This document shows, in pieces, positions 16,983 through 26,386 of a DNA stretch of 64,000 nt. Below the pieces are notes generated by a model. That model worked only from the letters and a program-made list of their open reading frames with translations, was not told the DNA's origin and made no database searches. Position 1 is the first letter of the stretch; the number at the start of each line of letters is the position of its first letter. A program made the translations under genes and the position numbers. Source of the stretch: Lacinutrix sp. 5H-3-7-4 (GTDB lineage Bacteria > Bacteroidota > Bacteroidia > Flavobacteriales > Flavobacteriaceae); contig NC_015638.1 in assembly GCF_000211855.2 (NCBI RefSeq), positions 2,515,001-2,579,000 on the forward strand. The letters run 5' to 3'.

Positions 16983-18134
16983 TTAAGCGTCTTTTAATTT
17001 TACTTTATAATTTGTTGAAGACAGTTTTACTGTTGAATAAAGGTGATAATTATAACCCATTCCATGTGCATCTCTATACTCTCTATAGCTTTTATTAGTT
17101 ACTTCAAAATATTCACTGGTTTCATTGGTTTCACGTTCTACTTCTATAGTTTTGTCATCATTTATTTTCCAATATCCTAAAGGCTGTGAAGCTTCGGCTG
17201 GATTATCGTCTATAAAATCGAAACTATCTTTTATGTAAACTCCAAATTGTTTTACGTTAATATCTATCGTATCTCCTAACCAACTGGTATTGTATTCTAG
17301 TTCACCTGTAGCAAATAAGTGGTAATTAAAATTTGCTAAAGAGGCAATAAAATCGTCTAAACCATCAAAAGCAAAGTGAATACCTAAATCAAAAAAACCA
17401 CTAAATGGTTTACTTTCAAAATAATATTTTTCGTATTCTGGAATTTTTTCTCCTCTATACGTAATAATTTGAGCATTGGTAACACCAAATGGTTGGTTAT
17501 TGTTTTCTGTAGGAAGATTAACGATACCTTCATTTATCATTTTTTCGATTTCAGATTTTAAGCTGTCTCTAATTTTATTACCCAAAAGGTGATAATTATT
17601 ATTAAGTTTTGTTCCAGTTTCTATTAAAAATTGTCTGTATTCTGTATTTACTTGAGAAGATTCGGCTATTGCCCAATCAAAACTAACAGCATCAATGATT
17701 GGGTCTACAGTATCTTTATCTATATTATTTCCTTTAGTAAACCATATACGTTGCAATTTTTCAGCATTTGTAAAACCTAAAGTTGTAAGTAGTTTTGGAA
17801 TATACCTTACAAAATGAATAGAAAAGGTACTTGCAACTTCATTTTCTTCTTCATCAATTACAACTTTAAAAGAGAAGTCAATAATATTAGGCAGTGGTTT
17901 ACCTGAGGCTCCTATTTTTTTAGCGGCTTTACTATAAAAACTATAATCTATAACTATAAACCATTTGTTGTCATCTTGTTTTATGCCGTATGTTTTTGAA
18001 GTATAGACTAAGGTTGGGCTTCCACCATCTACAGCATTTGTAGCAAAAACTTTTATAAAGTATTCTTGTGCTTCTATACCTTCTTCGGGTACAAATGTTA
18101 CGTATGCTTTATCTTGTTCAAAGTCTAATATCAT
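16983..18134 (-). CDS. DUF6402-like T6SS-associated protein
   Basis: A 383-residue cytoplasmic protein. The C-terminal half has the pattern I associate with DUF6402: GIHFAFDGLDDFIASLANF, then GVYIKDSFDF and PLGYWK, ending in a YREYR...GMGYNY region. DUF6402 proteins occur next to PAAR and VgrG genes in T6SS clusters of several phyla. They may assist effector loading or be part of an effector complex; the role is not established to my knowledge. It follows the PAAR-like gene after 3 bases. Confidence 0.65.
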   Translation of the reverse strand: MILDFEQDKAYVTFVPEEGIEAQEYFIKVFATNAVDGGSPTLVYTSKTYGIKQDDNKWFIVIDYSFYSKAAKKIGASGKPLPNIIDFSFKVVIDEEENEVASTFSIHFVRYIPKLLTTLGFTNAEKLQRIWFTKGNNIDKDTVDPIIDAVSFDWAIAESSQVNTEYRQFLIETGTKLNNNYHLLGNKIRDSLKSEIEKMINEGIVNLPTENNNQPFGVTNAQIITYRGEKIPEYEKYYFESKPFSGFFDLGIHFAFDGLDDFIASLANFNYHLFATGELEYNTSWLGDTIDINVKQFGVYIKDSFDFIDDNPAEASQPLGYWKINDDKTIEVERETNETSEYFEVTNKSYREYRDAHGMGYNYHLYSTVKLSSTNYKVKLKDA

Positions 18135-18137
18135 AAT

Positions 18138-18569
18138 TTATTTAGATAATTCGGTTGAAACTATAGATTTTGAAATTTGCTCATCTGGAGTTACACTATC
18201 TACGTCTAGATTTTCCATTGGTGGTAACTCGGTAACTTGCAAATCATCTTTAATGGATATTGTTGCGCCTCCATAATTACATTTTATAGTAGAACAGTCT
18301 AAAAGTGCTTTATTATTTTGTATTAAAATATCTCCAGTATTTTTCCATTGGTCTGGAGCTATTAAAGATGCACAAGGCACAGAAGATTTATCACTTTTTT
18401 TACAATTACCTGTAAATTGAAGGTTTGGTTTTTTACCATCTTTTACTGTAGCCCAAGTTTTGTCTTGTAATTTTACGACATTAGAATTTACTATAAGTTT
18501 TCCCTCGGGTTTAGTACAAAGCGGACAAACTATCACAGCATTGTTACAAACATATTTTTTTGCGCTCAT
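18138..18569 (-). CDS. DUF4280 PAAR-like spike tip
   Basis: A 143-residue protein with the DUF4280 pattern: paired cysteines VCPLCTKPEGKLIV near the start, FTGNCKKSDKSSVPC in the middle, then LLDCSTIKCNYGGATISI. DUF4280 proteins are PAAR-like caps that sharpen the VgrG tip and carry effectors. Its start overlaps the previous gene's stop by four bases (ATGA), so the two are translated together. The ~30-residue C-terminal tail may be an adaptor contact. Confidence 0.85.
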   Translation of the reverse strand: MSAKKYVCNNAVIVCPLCTKPEGKLIVNSNVVKLQDKTWATVKDGKKPNLQFTGNCKKSDKSSVPCASLIAPDQWKNTGDILIQNNKALLDCSTIKCNYGGATISIKDDLQVTELPPMENLDVDSVTPDEQISKSIVSTELSK

Positions 18570-19423
18570 ATTTGTTGTTTGTTTACAGTGTTATATTGTA
18601 TACTTTTTCTAAAGTTTTCTCCACAACTAATAGTGATATTTAATTGAAATTCTTCTAATAGTCCATTTGTTTTATCTAAGGTGATATAACCTAAATATTC
18701 TTTTAGTTTAAGTGTATTTTCTTTTGAAATATTTTGTCTACTAAAATGGTTTTTTAATTTTCGAGGATATTTTTGATTTTCATGTAAAGTACCTGTAATT
18801 TCAAAAGTTGCCTGTGTGTTACTGCTTTGAGTTAATGTGAATTCTTCATCAATACACAAAGGTAATTTTGCAACCATGTTATCTATAGTACGCTTGTTTT
18901 TATAAATACGATTTAAATGATATAAATTAAACGGAAGCATAAAGAACGCACCAAAATTTCTAAGTTGTAATAAGTTGTTTAATAAGCTCTCTTGATTATT
19001 GAATCTTTTATTTAAACCAAAAAAATAGGTTTCGGCATGTTTACCTTTATAGTGTTTATTTAATTTTGTTTCAAGCGTTTGCCATTTTGAAATAACTTGA
19101 TTATGATTTTTTATTTTTAAAGGTTTATTTACATTACTTACTTCTAAATCTATAGTATCTATAACTTTAGCAATTTGCTTAGTTAAACCTTCTTGTTTTT
19201 TATATTTTGTAGCTAATTGTAATTTGTTTTCTTTTATTTTAAAGCTAATATCGTATGTGTTTTTTATATGAGATTGGCTTTTGTAATCAATAATTCTGTT
19301 TAATTTTTGTTTTTCGGTATTTCCATTTAATGTTGTTGTAGCAATAATACTTTGGTGGTATTGCTGCTCCATTTTAGAAACCGAAAGGTTATATAAAGTA
19401 TTTTTTGCTAACACTTTGTGCAT
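18566..19423 (-). CDS. Conserved-position T6SS protein between VgrG and PAAR, candidate adaptor
   Basis: A 285-residue cytoplasmic protein without signal peptide, rich in Lys and Asn, with helical N-terminal and beta-rich C-terminal parts. It begins 4 bases after the second vgrG and overlaps the PAAR-like gene by four bases. That position suggests a role in assembling PAAR and cargo on VgrG, parallel to the unrelated 447-residue protein behind the first vgrG. No known adaptor family was recognised. Confidence 0.55.
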   Translation of the reverse strand: MHKVLAKNTLYNLSVSKMEQQYHQSIIATTTLNGNTEKQKLNRIIDYKSQSHIKNTYDISFKIKENKLQLATKYKKQEGLTKQIAKVIDTIDLEVSNVNKPLKIKNHNQVISKWQTLETKLNKHYKGKHAETYFFGLNKRFNNQESLLNNLLQLRNFGAFFMLPFNLYHLNRIYKNKRTIDNMVAKLPLCIDEEFTLTQSSNTQATFEITGTLHENQKYPRKLKNHFSRQNISKENTLKLKEYLGYITLDKTNGLLEEFQLNITISCGENFRKSIQYNTVNKQQI

Positions 19424-19427
19424 ACGT

Positions 19428-21233
19428 TTAGCCTTTACTTATTTTAACATCTGCACTGCCTTGAAAAGTAGAAACACCACTTGCATGTATGGTTAAATCT
19501 CCTTTTGTGGCTAACATTTTAGCATTAGCTGAAGATTGGTTGTAATTTGAACCTGCCGTTAAGGTTTTATTGTTTGCTACTTGCTCTGTACTATTGTTAG
19601 AGTTTATATTGTGATTGCCTGTAATCTTTTCGGTTTTATCTTTTTGTATAATCTCTGTTTTAGTGTTACCAACATTTAAATCTAAGTTTTCCTGCACGTT
19701 TATTTGCATATTTTTAGAGTTTAATGTCATGTTTTCTAAAGCTGTAATTGTAATATTGTTATTAGCAGTATCAATATTAATTAGGTTTTTGTTTATGTCT
19801 GTAATTGTAATACTTTCTGTACCACCTGTATCGTTTAGTTCAATGGTATGTCCAGATCGTGTTCTAATAGCTTTTATATTATTAGAATTTGTTTTCCAGC
19901 TATCTGGCTTTGCTTGACTGTGATACAAGCTGCCAAGTACATAAGGTTTTTCGGCATAATCACCTTCAAAACCAATTAAAACTTCTTCGTCTTTTTCTGG
20001 TATAAAATGAAACCCTTTATCTTTTCCTGCATGCGGACTTACTATACGAATCCAAGGCGTTGTTAGTCCGTTTTCTTTTTGCCATGGAAACTGCACTTTA
20101 ATTCGGCCTAAATTTTCTGGATCTACATTATCTATAACAGTAGCCATTTGTGAGGGACTTTTAGCTATTGCAGTTATGTTAGTATATGGGTATGCTTCTA
20201 CATTTATTGAGACGGCTTCAAACGTATTATTATATTCTCCATTGCTTTTATAATCGTGTGTAACTTTGACTACTCGATATAAATTATTCAGAATTTTAAC
20301 TACAGATGTTAGTTTTATACCAGGATTATCACAAGAGGCATATATTTTTATTTGATTACTTTCTATAGCTTTTTGATGTTTTTCTACAGCAGAGTCTAAT
20401 TGGGTTTTGCTTGTTGTATCATTTTGAATGTTAGCCCAAATAGTTGTTTTTTTTGAAAAAAGATCTTTAGAGTTTCTATTAACTACATTAAAATAGCCAT
20501 TATTAGTTGATCCATTTTTAGCAGACTTTTTTTCGTGTGTAATATTCTCTATATAATTACTAGAAAAATAATTAAAATTTTGTGGTTTTGGTGCTAATTG
20601 AGTTGTAAAACTATTTAAGTCTCTACCAAACTTAAGCTCTATTTCTTTATTGCTGGACGGTAAACCAAAAACAAGTTCTTCGCCATTAAAAAACATCCAT
20701 TCGCCATATTTAGCAGCTAAACGTTGTGCAAATTCAAAACAACTTTCGTTAGACTGAACAGTGTAGAGTAGTGGTGAGTTTAAAGTAGCATTTTTTGTGT
20801 TTACAGAAAGTTTTGAAGCATCGTAGTCATTAAAATTTTTTTTAATAATTTCTACAAAACTCATCTCGCTATAAGAGGTATAGTGCGAACCGTCGTCTGA
20901 CAGGATTGTTGGACTTTGTATATTAAACTCTATATAATCGCCCTCATTATTATATAAACCTTTTTGGAAATTTATAGCTGTAATTAAGCCTTTAAATTTT
21001 AAGGCTCCTAAAAAGTCCATTTTAGCAAAAGAACTGGTTTCTATGGTAATTGGTGCGCCTAATAAATCGTCTATTTCTATATTATTATCTGCACAAAATG
21101 TTTCAATTGTTTCTATTAAACAATGCAAATGCATTGTATGATGTTTACCAATTTCCTGCTCTAAATTACAACTGTTATAGTAAGGAAGTTTATTACCGTT
21201 AATATTAATATTTGTAGTAGATAAAATAGCCAT
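19428..21233 (-). CDS. tssI: VgrG spike protein (second copy)
   Basis: The 601-residue protein has the same plan as the first VgrG: a gp27-like N-terminus, then the OB fold with GRIKVQFPWQKENGLTTPW and GFHFIPEKDEEVLIGFEGD. Its C-terminal repeats are Asn/Thr-rich beta-helix instead of Ser/Val-rich. No fused effector domain is visible. It heads the array adaptor-PAAR-DUF6402-effector, so it is the likely carrier of the peptidoglycan hydrolase. Confidence 0.95.
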   Translation of the reverse strand: MAILSTTNININGNKLPYYNSCNLEQEIGKHHTMHLHCLIETIETFCADNNIEIDDLLGAPITIETSSFAKMDFLGALKFKGLITAINFQKGLYNNEGDYIEFNIQSPTILSDDGSHYTSYSEMSFVEIIKKNFNDYDASKLSVNTKNATLNSPLLYTVQSNESCFEFAQRLAAKYGEWMFFNGEELVFGLPSSNKEIELKFGRDLNSFTTQLAPKPQNFNYFSSNYIENITHEKKSAKNGSTNNGYFNVVNRNSKDLFSKKTTIWANIQNDTTSKTQLDSAVEKHQKAIESNQIKIYASCDNPGIKLTSVVKILNNLYRVVKVTHDYKSNGEYNNTFEAVSINVEAYPYTNITAIAKSPSQMATVIDNVDPENLGRIKVQFPWQKENGLTTPWIRIVSPHAGKDKGFHFIPEKDEEVLIGFEGDYAEKPYVLGSLYHSQAKPDSWKTNSNNIKAIRTRSGHTIELNDTGGTESITITDINKNLINIDTANNNITITALENMTLNSKNMQINVQENLDLNVGNTKTEIIQKDKTEKITGNHNINSNNSTEQVANNKTLTAGSNYNQSSANAKMLATKGDLTIHASGVSTFQGSADVKISKG

Positions 21234-21255
21234 AGTTTAATTTTTTAGCTTTTAA

Positions 21256-21281
21256 AAAAAGCACTGGTAGAGCTGCTTTTT
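21256..21281 (-). terminator. Hairpin with U-tract in the vgrG leader
   Basis: AAAAAGCA (21256-21263) and TGCTTTTT (21274-21281) form an 8-base stem with a 10-base loop. On the minus strand it is followed by a run of T. It lies only 23 bases upstream of the second vgrG start, so read-through from hcp would be lowered twice. Either it ends a transcript from upstream, or it acts as an attenuator of vgrG. Confidence 0.5.
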
Positions 21282-21435
21282 ATTGTATTCTAATAAAAAA
21301 AAAAAGAATACTAATTCACTAAAAACCTATAGTATGTTTGCGCTATGCTTGTTCTATTAGAGTAGTATTAGGGTGTGATTTTTGAACAAAAAACATAATT
21401 ATTTAGATTTTTAACATGAATTTGTAACACAATAA

Positions 21436-21465
21436 AAATAAAGGAGTTTTATAACTCCTTTATTT
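21436..21465 (-). terminator. Strong terminator after the second hcp gene
   Basis: A perfect 13-base stem (AAATAAAGGAGTT at 21436-21448, its complement at 21453-21465) closes a TTAT loop. On the minus strand it is followed by a T-rich tract. It sits 28 bases past the hcp stop. The matching stem after the first hcp contains the same AAGGAGT core, so the two loci share this arrangement. Confidence 0.8.
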
Positions 21466-21492
21466 AAATTTAATATAATTGAGGTCTTATTA

Positions 21493-21879
21493 TTAAACCC
21501 ATTCGTTAACATGCTCACCATTACCAATACTTATGGATTTTGCAGATATAACTATAGTTTCTGTCATTGGGTCATCGCCTTTATGGTCGAAAACTTCTGT
21601 GTATTCAATCATGTAAGCTTCTGTAAAGTTTAATTCTTTTGCTTTGGCGTCTGTATCTCTTTTAAAGAATGTTAGAGAACCATCTTTACGTTCAAAATTA
21701 TTGAACATCCAGTCTGATAAAGAAGTGTCTGAAGTAGATTCAACCGAAATTTTAATTTGTCCACCTCTAGTTATAGAAGATGGTCTTCCTGTTGGATCTG
21801 TTTCTTGGTGAAGTTTGTAATCACAACTTAAAACGTTGTACTCTTTTCCACCAACATTTAATCTGGTTTTAAATGACAT
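21493..21879 (-). CDS. tssD: Hcp tube protein (TssD), second main copy
   Basis: A 128-residue Hcp that differs from the copy at 10420-10806 at roughly a quarter of positions and keeps the same ends (MSFK at the start, GNGEHVNEWV at the end) and the WMFNNFERKDG segment. It lies 53 bases downstream of tssG on the same strand and is closed by a strong terminator. It forms the needle tube and may be the effector carrier for the second array. Confidence 0.95.
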   Translation of the reverse strand: MSFKTRLNVGGKEYNVLSCDYKLHQETDPTGRPSSITRGGQIKISVESTSDTSLSDWMFNNFERKDGSLTFFKRDTDAKAKELNFTEAYMIEYTEVFDHKGDDPMTETIVISAKSISIGNGEHVNEWV

Positions 21880-21932
21880 AGTAATTTGGTTTTTTATTTA
21901 TTAATAGTTTATTTTTTTAATAATAACCCAAA

Positions 21933-22844
21933 TTAAATAACGGTTGTTAAACCTATAATGGGTTCATAATCTTTACGCAATAGAAATCCATTTTTATAAC
22001 TAACGTTAAGTTTCGTTTTAATTTGCACTTCTATTGGAAAAAAATAATCGTAAAAAACGTTTACAAATTTTAATACGCCATCTTCTTTAATATAGTCTTC
22101 TACATTTTCTTCGTCAATTGGTCCAATTTCTACATTATAATAAGGTTGCGAAATGTAATCTGTTTTTTTAGAAAGTGTAAAACTTGTTCCTAAACAATTA
22201 TCGTCCTTATTTAAGTTACGTAGCTCGACAGGATTTGGACTATATTTTTTTGTGATTTTAACATTTTTATCTAAAATTTCTTCTAGGCACTTTTTTGTAA
22301 GCTCTAAATCGCCTGCAATTTTGTAAGCAAATGGAAGTAATTTTATAAGTTTAGATAAATATTTTTTAGGTATTGTATCGTCAATTTTCCAAAAGTCTAT
22401 TAAAAATTTATCATCAAGATTTAAAAAATTATTAAATAAATCACGCTCATTATTTTCAATCTCAAGTTTCTGATTAAAAAATTCATTTTCTAAAGGAGAG
22501 AAAAAGTGTCTGGCTTCTTTTTCTTCCTTTTTGTAAGATTTTCTTAAATCTGGAAATGATACTCTACCTTTTGTTGTGTCCTTAGCATGAAATAAACCTT
22601 CTGGTAAATGGTCGTATAAACCATTTCTACTTAAATTTAAGTTTAGAATATTATCATCTATAGAGCCAATATTTATAATATCACGTCTATGCGATCTTCT
22701 AAAGGTGCTTTGGTTATTTATAATTATATCCTCTTGGCTAATATTTGTTGTTTTTTGCAGCTCTGCTACAATAACTTCGGCTTTTACATTGTCATAAACT
22801 TGTACAAGCTCTTCAAATATTTGTTCAAGTTGTGCGCTAGTCAT
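21933..22844 (-). CDS. tssG: TssG baseplate wedge protein
   Basis: A 303-residue cytoplasmic protein with the TssG/VasB-type motif SRNGLYDHLPEGLFH (about residue 75), the Bacteroidota form of the conserved G-x-LP patch. TssG joins TssF and TssE in the wedge of the T6SS baseplate. Its ATG follows the stop of the NlpC/P60 gene directly (TAG then ATG), so the two are coupled. The partners tssE and tssF are on the other strand of the same divergent region. Confidence 0.85.
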   Translation of the reverse strand: MTSAQLEQIFEELVQVYDNVKAEVIVAELQKTTNISQEDIIINNQSTFRRSHRRDIINIGSIDDNILNLNLSRNGLYDHLPEGLFHAKDTTKGRVSFPDLRKSYKKEEKEARHFFSPLENEFFNQKLEIENNERDLFNNFLNLDDKFLIDFWKIDDTIPKKYLSKLIKLLPFAYKIAGDLELTKKCLEEILDKNVKITKKYSPNPVELRNLNKDDNCLGTSFTLSKKTDYISQPYYNVEIGPIDEENVEDYIKEDGVLKFVNVFYDYFFPIEVQIKTKLNVSYKNGFLLRKDYEPIIGLTTVI

Positions 22845-23867
22845 CTAATCTGAACTTTTTTTTCTTCTTCCAGCAGCAACAAATTTTCTAGTCCAGTAAT
22901 TTGTATCAAGGTTACTTATTTTTACACCTTTACTTCCTGTGTCTTTAGTATAAGATGTTGCATGTACAAAACGGTTATTATTTAAATAAATACCTACATG
23001 TGTTATTAATTTTTCGCTATCTCCATTTTTATTAAAAAATAGTAAATCACCTTCTACTAAAAACTCTTTACCTAAAAACTTATCGGTTAATTTAGATCTA
23101 AATTGCTCTTCGGCAGTACGCTCAATATATCTATCGTATACGGTAGTGTATAATCTTTGTGTAAAAGATGAGCAATCTATACCTTCTTTTGTAGCGCCAC
23201 CCATTAAATATGTTGTGCCTTCCCATTCTTGAATAAATTCAAAAAGTTTTGTGTTAGTTATAGTTTCTGGTGTAACATCTAATAAAGCGCCATATTTAAC
23301 TTGTAAATCTGAAATATTACTAGAGTTAATAGGCTCTATATCGCTATAAGTAACGGCATCATTATCCTGGTCATCCACGTCATCTTTATTACGTTCTCTT
23401 TCTTTAAGTAATTTTCTTTTTCTTTTTTCTAGTTCTTTTTCTTCTCTTTCTTTATCTTTTTGTGCTTGTTCTAAAAGTTTTTCTCTTTCTTTAAGCAACT
23501 TTCTTTCTTCTTTAAGTTTAGCTCTTAAAACTTTTTCTCTTCTTTTTCTTTCTTTTTTATCAACTTCAATTTTAATATCATTCATGGTTATATTCTTACC
23601 ATCTATAGCTTCTATTAAAAAGTATTTATTAACGTAGTTTTCTTTTGTAATAGTAACAACGTGTTCTCCATTTGGGATTTTTTCAGTAAAGTTAAATTCG
23701 CCATTAGCACCAGTGTATTGAGAAATAGCAGTACCTTCTACAGTTACTATGGCATCACTTACAGGTGCAGAAGTATCTTCTTCTGTAACAATACCTTGAA
23801 AATAATTTTGGGCGTAGGTTTGTGAAAAAAAAGCAAATATTAATATTGGTAAAATTTTTTTAATCAT
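22845..23867 (-). CDS. Secreted NlpC/P60 peptidase with carboxypeptidase-regulatory-like domain
   Basis: A 340-residue protein. A signal peptide (cleavage after about residue 19) is followed by a CarboxypepD_reg-like beta-sandwich (about 22-95), then a highly charged coiled coil (about 100-170). The C-terminus is an NlpC/P60 domain (about 205-335) with GIDCSSFTQRLY carrying the catalytic Cys and HVGIYLNNNRFVHA carrying the His. It would cut stem peptides in the periplasm. Being inside the core T6SS genes and coupled to tssG, it may open the cell's own wall for the secretion apparatus, though an effector role cannot be excluded. Confidence 0.8.
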   Translation of the reverse strand: MIKKILPILIFAFFSQTYAQNYFQGIVTEEDTSAPVSDAIVTVEGTAISQYTGANGEFNFTEKIPNGEHVVTITKENYVNKYFLIEAIDGKNITMNDIKIEVDKKERKRREKVLRAKLKEERKLLKEREKLLEQAQKDKEREEKELEKRKRKLLKERERNKDDVDDQDNDAVTYSDIEPINSSNISDLQVKYGALLDVTPETITNTKLFEFIQEWEGTTYLMGGATKEGIDCSSFTQRLYTTVYDRYIERTAEEQFRSKLTDKFLGKEFLVEGDLLFFNKNGDSEKLITHVGIYLNNNRFVHATSYTKDTGSKGVKISNLDTNYWTRKFVAAGRRKKSSD

Positions 23868-24071
23868 CTCTTTGAGGGATTTTTATTTTAATGTTTATTT
23901 TTTATTGATGTTAACTTTTTCAAGAAATAAATATAAATAATTGTAGCAAATAAACAGTTAATAAATTGTTTTAATCTATAAGATGTTAATTAATACGATT
24001 ATATTTATAATCATCGATTAGAATTTTTAAATCAAAAAAAATATAACGTAATTTATGTTTTTATAAAAGTT

Positions 24072-24506
24072 ATGATTAAAAACTATTACGAATTACCTCT
24101 AAAACCAGCTAATTTTTTTACTAAAAAAGAGCACGATACTTGTGATATTAAACAATCGATAGCACATTATATTCACTTAATAAATACATCTCATTTTGGA
24201 GAATGTAGTTTTGATGAAACTTTTGGAAGCTCTATTTGGGAATTAGATTTCGATAATTTAAAGAGTTCTAATAAATTAAAATCTATAATTAAGCAGTCTC
24301 TAGAAGAGGCTATAAAAGAACACGAAAAAAGATTAGTTAATGTTATTGTAGAGGCTAAAATTAAGCAAGAAGAAATTTTAGATAATAACACATTAAATAG
24401 AATAAAAAAAAGAGTAGATCTGGTAATTAGGGCAAAAGTTAAAAAAACCAACGAGACTTTTAAATATGTTGAGTACTTTTACATAGGTCCATTATCTTAC
24501 CAATAA
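24072..24506 (+). CDS. tssE: TssE, GPW/gp25-like baseplate protein
   Basis: A 144-residue protein with the gp25 signature FGSSIWELDFDNL (about residue 50) and the helical region around it. TssE starts sheath assembly in the baseplate and binds TssF and TssG. It opens a plus-strand operon tssE-tssF-PKD gene-tssK-tssO, divergent from the NlpC/P60 gene, with a 204-base shared upstream region. Confidence 0.88.
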   Translation: MIKNYYELPLKPANFFTKKEHDTCDIKQSIAHYIHLINTSHFGECSFDETFGSSIWELDFDNLKSSNKLKSIIKQSLEEAIKEHEKRLVNVIVEAKIKQEEILDNNTLNRIKKRVDLVIRAKVKKTNETFKYVEYFYIGPLSYQ

Positions 24507-24514
24507 TATATTTT

Positions 24515-26344
24515 ATGAAGACAGAATCTTTTGAACATATAAAAAACCGTATGGTAAAAAAAGCAGCTTCTATTTGGGGAGTTGCAGAAAATGAAATAGA
24601 AACTTCTTTTGATCCTGTTGTATCTTTATTAATATCTGCTTGTGCTTCAGAAATTTTAAAAATTGAGGCAGATTTAAATGCATCACAAAATCGCGTAACA
24701 GAGAAATTAGTACAACTAATGACTCCAGAAACAGTTATTGGTTCTAAACCAGCACATGCTATTTTACATGCAAATACTTTAGATAATTATACTACCATAA
24801 AACCTGAATTTCAGTTTTATTACAAGAAAAAAACAGCCGATAAAAAAGCTTCACAGCGATTAAAAAATATATTCTTTACACCAATTCAAAACTTTAAATT
24901 AGTAAACGCAAATGTAAAGTATGTGGCAGCTGGAGACACTTGCTTACTGTTAGAAGGTAAAAAGCAAAAACAGGAAATAACACCTAAAATAAGTAAAACC
25001 GTTTTACCTGGATCAACATTATATTTAGGTGTAAAAAAAGACATAGATATTTTAAACTTAAACGATATATCATTTTATTTTGAATTAGATGATATTGAAA
25101 ACAGTAATTTATTTTACCATTATTTAAAACATGCAAAATGGTCTGTTGCAAATAAAAACTTAAATACAACAGACGGTTTTTATAATAGTGATAAATTAAG
25201 TGAAGTAAATTTAAAATCTATATTTAAAGATGTTTCAAAAAACATACAAAATATTAATGCACAAGCTTTAAATTTTTATAAAAAACATTTTGTAAGCGTT
25301 AAAGAGAATACACAAATAACAACATCAAAGCATGAAGAATTAGAAGCATTTATTGCAGAAAATGGTCTTGAAGTCGATGAAGATATCATTTGGATAAAAG
25401 TAGAATTTCCAAGAGTTATTAGTAATGCGATATTAAAAAAAGTATATAGCTCTTTAAATGCATTTCCAGTTTTAAATAGCGAAATAAATGCATTTACATA
25501 CCAAATAAGAAACTATATAAACATTTTGCCAATTAAAACAGAAGACTTCTTTTTAGATGTAAAATCTATAGTTAATACAAGTGGCGAAGTGTATTTGCCA
25601 AAGGTAAAAGATGTGTTAGGAACAGGCAAAGGTAATTATACGGTAAGAGGAAATAATGTTGGTAAACTAGACCAAAGAAGTGCAAAAGAATATTTAACAC
25701 ATTTAATAGAGTTGTTAAAAGACGAAAGCGCATCGTTTGCATTTTTAAATAACGATTTTTTACATGGAAATTTAAAAAACCTTAATCAATTAATTTCTTT
25801 ATTAGAAAAAAAAGTAGCTTCAGCAAATGATAATTTAATAGAAACCAATTACATTACTCTAGAACCTTATAATAAAAAAGAAAATTTACTTGTTGAGTAT
25901 TGGACCACAAATGGAGAAGAAGCTAATAATATTAAGTCTGGTAGCGATATAGAAGTCTATAAAGCAATAGGTATAAAACAAAAAGGAAGCTACCTATTAA
26001 CCACAACATTTGATGGGAAAAATAATTTAGATATGGACGAGCGTTTAAACTCATATAGACGCTCATTACTATCAAGAGATAGAATTGTAACTAAAGAAGA
26101 TATTAAAGCAGTTTGTTACGAATTATATGGCAATAAAATTGAAAAAATAAATATAAATAAAAGCTACACAAGCAATATCGATTTACATAAAGGTATTACC
26201 CAATGTATTGAAATAGAATTATACGCAAATAATAATGTAAGTGTAGACAACAAAGAATGGGAATCTTTAAACAGTAATTTATTATTGCTTTTAGAGAAAA
26301 AATCTTTAAATATATTCCCGTATAAAATAAAAATAGTCAATTAA
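24515..26344 (+). CDS. tssF: TssF baseplate wedge protein
   Basis: A 609-residue protein, the usual TssF/VasA size. The N-terminus has the family-type run of helices with RVTEKLVQLMTPE. The C-terminal third has an RRSLLSRDRIVTKEDIKAVC segment, typical of gp6/TssF-like wedge proteins. It follows tssE after 8 bases. Together with TssG and TssE it forms the wedge. Confidence 0.88.
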   Translation: MKTESFEHIKNRMVKKAASIWGVAENEIETSFDPVVSLLISACASEILKIEADLNASQNRVTEKLVQLMTPETVIGSKPAHAILHANTLDNYTTIKPEFQFYYKKKTADKKASQRLKNIFFTPIQNFKLVNANVKYVAAGDTCLLLEGKKQKQEITPKISKTVLPGSTLYLGVKKDIDILNLNDISFYFELDDIENSNLFYHYLKHAKWSVANKNLNTTDGFYNSDKLSEVNLKSIFKDVSKNIQNINAQALNFYKKHFVSVKENTQITTSKHEELEAFIAENGLEVDEDIIWIKVEFPRVISNAILKKVYSSLNAFPVLNSEINAFTYQIRNYINILPIKTEDFFLDVKSIVNTSGEVYLPKVKDVLGTGKGNYTVRGNNVGKLDQRSAKEYLTHLIELLKDESASFAFLNNDFLHGNLKNLNQLISLLEKKVASANDNLIETNYITLEPYNKKENLLVEYWTTNGEEANNIKSGSDIEVYKAIGIKQKGSYLLTTTFDGKNNLDMDERLNSYRRSLLSRDRIVTKEDIKAVCYELYGNKIEKININKSYTSNIDLHKGITQCIEIELYANNNVSVDNKEWESLNSNLLLLLEKKSLNIFPYKIKIVN

Positions 26345-26386
26345 ATTATTAATTTTATAGCATAGTAATGTATTAAAAATGAAATT